Source: Streptomyces griseoincarnatus (GTDB taxonomy: Bacteria; Actinomycetota; Actinomycetes; Streptomycetales; Streptomycetaceae). Taken from it: a DNA stretch of 64,000 nt. Location of the stretch: positions 1-64,000 of the forward strand of contig BMTH01000019.1 of NCBI GenBank assembly GCA_014649575.1. Reading direction: 5' to 3'. This document shows positions 42,527-49,647 of this stretch, piece after piece (the stretch's first letter is position 1; the number at the start of each line of letters is the position of its first letter). Made by a program: the position numbers and the translations under genes. The notes under the pieces are model-generated. The model was not told where the DNA came from. It worked only from the letters and a program-made list of their open reading frames with translations, and made no database searches.

Positions 42527-43495
42527 ATGATCGAGCTGGAGGGGCTGACCAAGCGGTACGGCGAGAAGGTCGCGGTGGACAACCTGACCTTCACCGTCCG
42601 CCCGGGCATCGTCACGGGCTTCCTCGGCCCGAACGGCGCCGGCAAGTCGACCACCATGCGGATGATCCTGGGGCTCGACCACCCCACGGCCGGGGACGTA
42701 CGCGTCGACGGCACGCACTACGACCGGCTGAAGGACCCGCTGACGGACATCGGCGCCCTGCTGGAGGCCAAGGGCGTGCACCCGGGGCGCAGCGCCTACA
42801 ACCATCTGCTGTGGCTCGCGCAGAGCAACGGCATCCCCGAACGGCGGGTGCGGGAGGTGCTGGACGAGGTCGGTCTGACGGCGGTGGCACGGAAGAAGGC
42901 CAAGGGGTTCTCGCTCGGCATGGGGCAGCGGCTCGGCATCGCCGCCGCGCTGCTCGGCGACCCGCGGATCCTGATGTTCGACGAGCCGGTGAACGGCCTC
43001 GACCCCGAGGGCATCCACTGGATCCGCACGCTGATGAAGTCGCTGGCCGAGCAGGGGCGCACGGTGTTCGTCTCCTCCCACCTGATGAGCGAGATGGCCC
43101 TGACGGCGGACCACCTCGTCGTCATCGGGCAGGGCCGGCTGCTCGCCGACACCTCGATGGCGGAGTTCATCCGGCGCAACTCCCGCTCCTACGTCCGGGT
43201 GCGCACCCCGCAGCGGGAGGCACTGCTGGACGCGCTGCACCGGGCGGGCGTCACCGCCGTGGACGGTGCGGACGGAACGCTGGAGGTGGACGGGACGCCC
43301 GCGGAGGCGATCGGCGAGCTGGCCGCCCGCGACGGGGTGGTGCTGCACGAGCTGAGCCCCCAGCAGGCGTCCCTGGAGGAGGCCTTCATGCAGCTGACGG
43401 CGGAGTCGGTGGAGTACCACGCGCACACCGGCGCCCCCCTGCCCCCGCAGCAACAGCAACAGCAGCAGTGGGGCGAGAGCTGGAGGAAGGGCTGA
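42527..43495 (+). CDS. ABC transporter ATP-binding protein, copy 1
   Basis: 322 aa. Walker A FLGPNGAGKSTTMRMI (~34-49), signature SLGMGQRLGIA (~130), Walker B ILMFDEPVNGLDPEG (~148) and H-loop VSSHLMSEM. The C-terminal ~100 residues form a regulatory domain of the drug/bacitracin exporter type, ending in a run of seven Gln (43448-43468). ATG 42527 lies 6 nt after TAGCGT (42515-42520), which suggests a leaderless transcript. The adjacent permease is its partner. The substrate is unknown. Confidence 0.9.
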   Translation: MIELEGLTKRYGEKVAVDNLTFTVRPGIVTGFLGPNGAGKSTTMRMILGLDHPTAGDVRVDGTHYDRLKDPLTDIGALLEAKGVHPGRSAYNHLLWLAQSNGIPERRVREVLDEVGLTAVARKKAKGFSLGMGQRLGIAAALLGDPRILMFDEPVNGLDPEGIHWIRTLMKSLAEQGRTVFVSSHLMSEMALTADHLVVIGQGRLLADTSMAEFIRRNSRSYVRVRTPQREALLDALHRAGVTAVDGADGTLEVDGTPAEAIGELAARDGVVLHELSPQQASLEEAFMQLTAESVEYHAHTGAPLPPQQQQQQQWGESWRKG

Positions 43496-43497
43496 GC

Positions 43498-44271
43498 ATG
43501 GCGACGGGACAGGTCGTACGGTCGGAGTGGACCAAGATCCGGTCGGTGGCGTCGACCGTGTGGACGCTGTCGACCGCGGTGGTCGTCACCATCGCGCTCG
43601 GCATGCTGATCTCGGCGCTCTCGAAGAACGAGTTCGACAACCTAGGCGAGCGGGAGCAGCTCTCCTTCGACCCGACGTTCATCAGCTTCGCCGGGACCAG
43701 CCTGGGCCAGCTCGCGATGATCGTGTTCGGGGTGCTGGTGGTGTCGAACGAGTACAGCACCGGGATGATCCGGGCCTCGCTGGCGGCCGTGCCCAAGCGG
43801 GGCGTCTTCCTGTTCAGCAAGCTCGCGGTGGCCACCGCGCTGGCGTTCGTGGTCGGGATGGCGACCAGCTTCGCCACGTTCTTCCTCGGCCAGCTGATGC
43901 TCGGCGACCTCAGGGCGTCGATCGGGGACGACGGGGTGCTGCGCGCGGTGGTCGGCGGCGGGCTCTACATGACGCTGATCGCGCTGTTCTCGATGGGCGT
44001 GGCCGCGATGCTGCGCTCCCCCATGCTCTCGCTGGGCATCCTGATGCCGTTCTTCTTCCTGATCTCCAACATCCTCGGCAACGTCAGCGCGACCGAGAAG
44101 GTCGGCCGGTTCCTGCCCGACCAGGCGGGCAGCAGGATCATGCGGGTGGTCACCCCGGTGGACGACGACACCCCGTACGGCCCCTGGGGCGGGCTCGGCA
44201 TCATGGCGCTGTGGGTGATCGCGGCGGTCGCCGGCGGCTACGTGCTGCTGAAGCGGCGTGACGCGCAGTGA
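43498..44271 (+). CDS. ABC-2 type permease, copy 1
   Basis: 257 aa, starting 2 nt after the ATPase stop. About six membrane helices, beginning WTLSTAVVVTIALGMLISAL (~19-38) and ending LGIMALWVIAAVAGGYVLL. The N-terminal VRSEWTKIRSVASTVWTL is typical of ABC-2 exporters of the antibiotic-resistance group. It forms a complex with the upstream ATPase and is probably an exporter. Confidence 0.9.
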   Translation: MATGQVVRSEWTKIRSVASTVWTLSTAVVVTIALGMLISALSKNEFDNLGEREQLSFDPTFISFAGTSLGQLAMIVFGVLVVSNEYSTGMIRASLAAVPKRGVFLFSKLAVATALAFVVGMATSFATFFLGQLMLGDLRASIGDDGVLRAVVGGGLYMTLIALFSMGVAAMLRSPMLSLGILMPFFFLISNILGNVSATEKVGRFLPDQAGSRIMRVVTPVDDDTPYGPWGGLGIMALWVIAAVAGGYVLLKRRDAQ

Positions 44272-44293
44272 ACGACCGTTCGGGAACGGTTCC
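44270..44293 (+). promoter_or_regulatory. Paired palindromes before the second ABC operon
   Basis: GAACG-AC-CGTTC (44270-44281) is directly followed by GGAAC-G-GTTCC (44283-44293), just past the copy-1 permease stop. A possible promoter, TTGAGC at 44314-44319 and TAAGCT at 44339-44344 (19-bp spacer), lies downstream. These are candidate operator and promoter for the gene at 44404. Confidence 0.45.
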
Positions 44294-44403
44294 GGTCCGC
44301 CCGTGATGCACCCTTGAGCGGAACCGTCAGCGCCCCGATAAGCTCCTAACCCTTACGGGGGGCGTATGCCCCGCTGTCCTGAACCTTTCGATGGGTGCGG
44401 AGC

Positions 44404-45603
44404 ATGATCGAGGCAGTCGGCCTGACCAAGCGGTACGGCGACAAGACCGCTGTGTACAACCTTTCCTTCCAGGTGCGTCCCGGCGCCGTCACCGGCTTCC
44501 TGGGCCCCAACGGCTCGGGCAAGTCGACGACGATGCGGATGATCCTCGGTCTGGACAACCCCACGGCGGGCCATGTGACGATCTGCGGCCACCCGTACGA
44601 CAAGCTGCCCAACGCTCCTCGGCAGGTGGGTGCGCTGCTGGACGCCAAGGCGGTGCACGGCGGCCGGTCCGCCCGGAACCACCTGCTCAGCCTGGCCCAG
44701 CTGTCGGGCATCCCGGCCCGCCGGGTGGACGAGGTGCTGGGCGTGGTGGGCCTGCACGAGGTGGCGGGCCGGCGGTCCAAGGGCTTCTCCCTCGGCATGG
44801 GCCAGCGCCTGGGCATCGCCGCCGCGCTGCTGGGCGACCCCCAGGTGCTGCTGTTCGACGAGCCGGTCAACGGCCTCGACCCCGAGGGCATCCTGTGGGT
44901 GCGCAACCTGATGAAGGCGCTGGCGGCCGAGGGCCGTACGGTCTTCGTCTCCTCCCACCTGATGAGCGAGATGGCGCTGACCGCCGACCACCTCATCGTG
45001 ATCGGGCGCGGCCAGCTCATGGCGGACATGAGCGTGCGGGACTTCATCTCCCACAACTCCGCCGACTTCGCGCGGGTGCGCACGCCCGACAGCGAGCCGC
45101 AGCAGCGCGAGAAGCTGTCGGCGGCGATCACCGAGGCCGGCGGCCATGTGCTGCCCGAGCAGGACGGCGCGCTGCGGGTGACGGGACTGCCGCTGCCCCG
45201 GATCAGCGACCTCGCCCACGATCACGACGTACGGCTGTGGGAGCTGTCGCCGCACCAGGCGTCCCTGGAGGAGGCGTACATGCGGATGACGCAGGGCGCC
45301 GTCGACTACCGCTCGACCGTCGACCAGAAGGAAGGGCTCCAGCAGCAGCTGCCGCCGGGCACGCAGCCGCCGATGCCGGTGCCGGGCCAGGGCCAGCCCG
45401 GCTGGTACGCCCCGCCGCCGCCCCAGCAGGGCGGGCAGCCCTTCGCCCCGCCGCAGGCCGCTCCCGCGGGCCCCTACGGCGCTCCCCCGGCCCCCGCGGC
45501 CGCCCCGGCGGCGAACCCGTACGCGCAGCCTCCGCAGGCGCCGCAGAGCGCTCCCCAGTCCGCCCCCTCCGCCGAGCCGACCAAGTCCGAGGACGCCCGA
45601 TGA
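44404..45603 (+). CDS. ABC transporter ATP-binding protein, copy 2, with Pro/Gln/Ala tail
   Basis: 399 aa from ATG 44404; GTG 44395 would add three residues. The ATPase core parallels copy 1 closely (GLTKRYGDKTAVYNLSFQVR; FLGPNGSGKSTTMRMILGLD; SLGMGQRLGIAAALLGD; LFDEPVNGLDPEGIL), indicating duplication. After ~residue 315 a Pro/Gln/Ala/Gly-rich tail of ~85 residues has no counterpart in ordinary ABC ATPases. The stop overlaps the permease start (ATGA). The substrate is unknown. Confidence 0.9.
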   Translation: MIEAVGLTKRYGDKTAVYNLSFQVRPGAVTGFLGPNGSGKSTTMRMILGLDNPTAGHVTICGHPYDKLPNAPRQVGALLDAKAVHGGRSARNHLLSLAQLSGIPARRVDEVLGVVGLHEVAGRRSKGFSLGMGQRLGIAAALLGDPQVLLFDEPVNGLDPEGILWVRNLMKALAAEGRTVFVSSHLMSEMALTADHLIVIGRGQLMADMSVRDFISHNSADFARVRTPDSEPQQREKLSAAITEAGGHVLPEQDGALRVTGLPLPRISDLAHDHDVRLWELSPHQASLEEAYMRMTQGAVDYRSTVDQKEGLQQQLPPGTQPPMPVPGQGQPGWYAPPPPQQGGQPFAPPQAAPAGPYGAPPAPAAAPAANPYAQPPQAPQSAPQSAPSAEPTKSEDAR

Positions 45604-46493
45604 GCACGCCCCAGCCCCCGATGCCGCAGAGTGCCGCAGCCGAGTGGCCGGCCGCCCCCGGTGCCGCGCCCTCCGCCCCCGCCCCGGCGTACCCCACCTA
45701 CACGTCGCCCATCCCGGTGGTGCGCACCCACCTCGGGCACGCGCTCGCCTCCGAGTGGACGAAGATCAGGTCGGTGCGCTCGACCATGTGGACGCTGGGC
45801 GTCCTGGTCGCGCTCGTGGTCGGCATCGGCCTGCTCACCGGTCTGGTGATCGCCAACGCCGACCCCGACCTGGGCGGCGAGAGCCCGCTGTCCCTGGGCT
45901 TCTTCGGGCTGCTGCTCGGCTCGATGTGCCTCATCACGCTCGGCGTGCTGACCACCGCCTCCGAGTACGGCACGGGCATGATCCGCACGACGATGGTCGC
46001 CTGTCCCAGCCGCGGCCGGGTGCTCGCGGCCAAGGCCCTGGTGTTCTTCCTGGTCGCCTTCGTGGTGACCCTGGTGTGCGCGTCGGTCGTGGGCCTGCTG
46101 CACGTGTCGCTGCTGGAGGGGTACAACGCCTCGGAGCCGACCGGCGGGGAATGGCTGAAGGGCACGGTCGGCGTCTCGCTCTACCTGGCGCTGCTCGGCA
46201 CCCTGTCGCTGGCGGTCGGGTCGATCGTGCGGCACTCGGCGGGCGCCATCACGATCATGATCGCGTTGGTCCTCGCCCCGCTGGTGATCGCGCTGTTCAT
46301 GTTCTCGCCGTCGCTGTCGGACGTGCAGCAGGCGCTGTTCGAGTACTCCATCCCGAACCAGATGAGCATCTTCTACGCCAACTCCCTGTCGGAGTCGGGC
46401 CCGTCGGGCTGGGACCCGCTGTGGATCATGCTGGTCGCCGCGGGCGCCGCGCTCGGCGCCGCGTTCGCCCTGCTGCGGAAGCGGGACGTCTAG
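45600..46493 (+). CDS. ABC-2 type permease, copy 2
   Basis: 297 aa. An N-terminal cytoplasmic Pro/Ala-rich segment (~1-45) precedes LASEWTKIRSVRSTMWTLGV and about six helices. The core is similar to copy 1 in order (ASEYGTGMIRTTM vs SNEYSTGMIRASL) and ends LLRKRDV. It overlaps the ATPase gene by 4 nt. Both the ATPase tail and the permease head are Pro/Ala-rich, so the two disordered ends may interact. Confidence 0.9.
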   Translation: MSTPQPPMPQSAAAEWPAAPGAAPSAPAPAYPTYTSPIPVVRTHLGHALASEWTKIRSVRSTMWTLGVLVALVVGIGLLTGLVIANADPDLGGESPLSLGFFGLLLGSMCLITLGVLTTASEYGTGMIRTTMVACPSRGRVLAAKALVFFLVAFVVTLVCASVVGLLHVSLLEGYNASEPTGGEWLKGTVGVSLYLALLGTLSLAVGSIVRHSAGAITIMIALVLAPLVIALFMFSPSLSDVQQALFEYSIPNQMSIFYANSLSESGPSGWDPLWIMLVAAGAALGAAFALLRKRDV

Positions 46494-46518
46494 GGACGTC
46501 CGAAGACCGGGAGGTCCG

Positions 46519-46851
46519 TCAGAACCTCGGCGCGTTACGGGACCGCTGCACCCGCGTGGTGCGGCGGTCCTTCGCGTTCCAGCAGGCCTTGTGCCAGTGC
46601 CGGCGCTCGTCGACGCCGGAGTGCTCGGGCCAGGCCACCACGTGCGGCACCCCGTCCGGGATCAACTGGTCGCAGCCCGGGCACCGGTAGGACTTGCCGC
46701 GGGCGCTGCTGCCCGCCACGTGCCGCACGCTCCAGTTCTCGTCCTGCCAGGACTCCGTGGACTGCCAGCCGCCGTACCTCCCGGAGCGGTCGTCCTCGGC
46801 GCTCCGGCCGGACGAACCGGCTCCCTTGGGTCGGTTGCGACGCGGGGACAC
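46519..46851 (-). CDS. Small zinc-ribbon-like protein, conserved in Streptomyces
   Basis: 110 aa from GTG 46851, chosen because GAGGTG lies at ribosome-site distance. An in-frame GTG at 46863 lacks one. The N-terminal half is polar. The C-terminal half has YRCPGC, then PEHSGVDERRHWHKACW, giving a Cys2-His/Cys arrangement likely to bind zinc. Homologues are often called ATP/GTP-binding protein, but no P-loop is present. Function unknown. Confidence 0.65.
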   Translation of the reverse strand: MSPRRNRPKGAGSSGRSAEDDRSGRYGGWQSTESWQDENWSVRHVAGSSARGKSYRCPGCDQLIPDGVPHVVAWPEHSGVDERRHWHKACWNAKDRRTTRVQRSRNAPRF

Positions 46852-47092
46852 AGGACACCTCACGGGGCTATACAGGATGCACGGACCGCGTCCAGCCTAG
46901 CCGCCGCGGACCGGGGTACGCGTACGCCGCCAATCGTCACAAGTCACTCCGTGGCGCGCGGCGGCCCCGTGAGAGCGGCCCATTCTGCAGACAATCCGCA
47001 AAATCGCTCACCCGGCCGTGTCCTCGGCACGTGTCGGGGGGTTATGCCCTGCGGGGGAGCTCCGCGTCGGAGCCAAGGAAGCAGGAAGAGCA

Positions 47093-48121
47093 ATGCGCGT
47101 TGGAAGTTTCGTGTTGGCCGCCCGGTTCCCCGGGCAGGGCGAAGGGGAAGCGCTGCACCGCGCGGTCCGCTCCGCCGAAGTGGCCGAGGAGTCGGGGCTC
47201 GACACGGTCTGGCTGGCCGAGCACCACTTCGTGCCCTACGGCACCTGCCCGTCCGCCGTCACCCTGGCGGCCATGCTGCTGGGCCGCACCCGGCGGCTGC
47301 GCGTGGGCACGGCGGTCAGTGTGCTGCCCACCGCCCACCCGGTCGCGCTCGGCGAGCAGGCCGCCCTGCTGCACGTCGCCAGCGGCGGACGGTTCTCGCT
47401 GGGCCTCGGCCGCGGCGGCCCGTGGGTCGACCTGGAGGTCTTCGGGGCCGGTCTGGAGGCGTACGAGAAGGGGTTCCCGGAGGCGCTCGACCTGCTGCTG
47501 CGCTGGCTGCGCGAGCCGTCCGTGGGAGCCGACGGCGAGCGGTACCGGTTCCGCGAGGTGCCCGTCGTCCCCCGCCCCTCGGAGGCGCTCACCGAGGCCG
47601 AGGGCCCGGAGGTCGTGGTCGCCTGCACCTCCCCCGCGAGCGTACGGCTGGCCGCCGAGCGCGGATTGCCGATGCTGCTGGGCATGCACGTCGGCGACGA
47701 GGAGAAGGCCGAGATGGTCGCCCTGTGGCGGCGCCACGCGCGGGCCAGTGGCCGCACCTCCGCCGAGGTCGAGGGCGCGGCTCATGTCTCGGCCGGAGTC
47801 TGCCAGATCGCGGACCGTCGCCCGGACGCGGCCGAGACCCTGCTGAAGGCCATGCCGGGCTGGCTCAAGCAGGGACTGGACGCGCATGTGACGGTCGACG
47901 GCCGTGAGCGCGGTATGCGCGACCCGCTGGCCTACACCGAGCTGCTGTGCGGGCTGCACCCGGTGGGCACCCCGCGGCTGTGCGCCGACCGGCTCGCCGC
48001 GACCAGCGAGCGGACCGGCATCTCACGTTTCGCGCTGCTCGTCGAGGGCTCCGGCGACCTGGCTGCGACGGAGGAGAACGTACGGCGGCTGGGGGCCGAG
48101 GTGCTCCCCCAACTCACCTGA
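47093..48121 (+). CDS. Luciferase-like (LLM-class) flavin-dependent oxidoreductase
   Basis: 342 aa; a TIM-barrel FMN or F420 enzyme. MRVGSFVLAARFPGQGEGEA, VWLAEHHFVPYGTCPSAVTL, LRVGTAVSVLPTAHPVALGE and GRFSLGLGRGGP are family motifs. ATG 47093 follows AGGAAGAG. The substrate cannot be read from the sequence. Neighbours on both sides are on the opposite strand, so it is probably monocistronic. Confidence 0.87.
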   Translation: MRVGSFVLAARFPGQGEGEALHRAVRSAEVAEESGLDTVWLAEHHFVPYGTCPSAVTLAAMLLGRTRRLRVGTAVSVLPTAHPVALGEQAALLHVASGGRFSLGLGRGGPWVDLEVFGAGLEAYEKGFPEALDLLLRWLREPSVGADGERYRFREVPVVPRPSEALTEAEGPEVVVACTSPASVRLAAERGLPMLLGMHVGDEEKAEMVALWRRHARASGRTSAEVEGAAHVSAGVCQIADRRPDAAETLLKAMPGWLKQGLDAHVTVDGRERGMRDPLAYTELLCGLHPVGTPRLCADRLAATSERTGISRFALLVEGSGDLAATEENVRRLGAEVLPQLT

Positions 48122-48203
48122 CCGGTCGGGACGTCCAGGATGCTTGCCGCCCCGGTACAGACTGCACCTCCCGCGTACGGAGCGGCAAGCTATCGATGGA
48201 GCG

Positions 48204-48596
48204 TCAGCAGTCGCGCAGTTCCGGCGACTGGTTGAGCAGTTGGCTGCGCACCGAGGTGAAGCGGGCCAGCGTCTCGTCGACCGAGGAGTCAAGCGGGAAC
48301 ACGGCCACTCGGTGGCAGTTCTGGAAGGCCAGCCGAACACCGAAGTGCCGTTGCAGCGCGCCGCGTATCGCGTCACTCGCGAGCGCACGCAGCAGCTGAC
48401 CGCGTGCCTGCTCGTCCGGCGGGGGCGTCTGGTTGTCGGCGAAGGTACCGCCGTCCACCTTCAGCTGGGCCACCAGGGAGCTGATCATCTCCCACGCGTA
48501 GGGCAGGGAGGTCCGGACGCAGTCGACGAAGGCAGCTTCGTCGACCTCGCCTCGCTCGGCCTGTTCGAGTAGGGCCGGTGAGACGTCGAGCGACAT
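48204..48596 (-). CDS. SCO5389-family protein
   Basis: 130 aa from ATG 48596, with AGGAGA upstream. A mostly helical soluble protein (SLDVSPALLEQAERGEVDEA; SLPYAWEMISSLVAQLKVDG; LLRALASDAIRGALQRHFG) that I recognise as the small Streptomyces family named after SCO5389. No enzymatic motif is visible. It is divergent from nucS, sharing a 288-bp upstream region. Function unknown. Confidence 0.75.
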   Translation of the reverse strand: MSLDVSPALLEQAERGEVDEAAFVDCVRTSLPYAWEMISSLVAQLKVDGGTFADNQTPPPDEQARGQLLRALASDAIRGALQRHFGVRLAFQNCHRVAVFPLDSSVDETLARFTSVRSQLLNQSPELRDC

Positions 48597-48884
48597 GGGT
48601 TCTCCTCTCGCACCCCCAGCACTCGGGGGTTGCCTGACAGATAAGGGAGTACGCGAAAACGGGCACGCTGCGTACACAGTTCGCGACCTCCCGTTCAATA
48701 CCGTAAGCACGGGACGGTGACCGCACCAGGAGAACGGGTGGATGCGGAACTTCCTGTAGGCCGGGAATCGGCCATCGCGGAACACGCGTTTTCCAGGAGA
48801 TACAGGACGCGCCTCATGGGCTTCGAGGGGCGCCTGTGAGGGCGGATCGCGTCCACCCCGGCCGGTCGAGTAGCGTTGCCGACC

Positions 48885-49556
48885 ATGCGTCTCGTCATTG
48901 CCCGCTGCTCCGTGGACTACGCCGGGCGGCTCACCGCGCACCTGCCGTCCGCACCTCGTCTGATCCTGGTCAAGGCGGACGGCAGCGTCTCGATCCATGC
49001 CGACGACCGGGCCTACAAGCCCCTCAACTGGATGTCGCCGCCGTGCACCCTGAAGGAGGGCGCCGGCGAAGAGGAGGGCGTCTGGACCGTCGTCAACAAG
49101 GCGGGCGAGAAGCTCATCATCACGATGGAGGAGGTCCTCCACGACTCGTCGCACGAACTCGGCGTCGATCCCGGCCTGATCAAGGACGGCGTGGAAGCGC
49201 ACCTTCAGGAGCTGCTCGCCGACCGCATCGAGACCCTCGGCGAGGGCTACACCCTGATCCGCCGTGAGTACATGACGGCGATCGGGCCGGTCGACATCCT
49301 GTGCCGGGACGCCGACGGGCATACCGTCGCCGTGGAGATCAAGCGGCGCGGCGAGATCGACGGCGTGGAGCAGCTCACCCGCTATCTCGAACTGCTCAAC
49401 CGCGACCCGCATCTCGCCCCGGTGCGCGGCATCTTCGCCGCCCAGGAGATCAAGCCGCAGGCGCGGGTGCTCGCCTCCGACCGCGGCATCGGCTGCCAGA
49501 TCCTCGACTACGACGCCCTGCGCGGCATCGAGGACGACAAGCTGCGCCTGTTCTGA
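48885..49556 (+). CDS. nucS: NucS/EndoMS mismatch endonuclease
   Basis: 223 aa; makes double-strand cuts at mismatches and is the core of the MutS/MutL-independent repair pathway of actinobacteria and archaea. An N-terminal dimerisation domain (~1-105) precedes a RecB-like PD-(D/E)XK nuclease with D137 (GPVDILC), E151 and K153 (VAVEIKRRG). The C-terminal LRLF is the sliding-clamp-binding tail described for NucS. ATG 48885 lies 8 nt after TAGCGT (48871-48876), so the message may be leaderless. Confidence 0.95.
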   Translation: MRLVIARCSVDYAGRLTAHLPSAPRLILVKADGSVSIHADDRAYKPLNWMSPPCTLKEGAGEEEGVWTVVNKAGEKLIITMEEVLHDSSHELGVDPGLIKDGVEAHLQELLADRIETLGEGYTLIRREYMTAIGPVDILCRDADGHTVAVEIKRRGEIDGVEQLTRYLELLNRDPHLAPVRGIFAAQEIKPQARVLASDRGIGCQILDYDALRGIEDDKLRLF

Positions 49557-49597
49557 GCGGCGCGCCACGACGGCACGCACATGCTCGCCCGCAAGGG

Positions 49598-49633
49598 CTG
49601 GGGGCCGGGTTCCGTGCGGAACCCGGCCCCCAG
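49598..49633. terminator. Bidirectional hairpin terminator
   Basis: Perfect 17-nt arms (49598-49614 and 49617-49633) with a 2-nt centre, between the convergent nucS and P-loop membrane protein genes. Confidence 0.8.
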
Positions 49634-49647
49634 GTGCGTCCGGTGGG

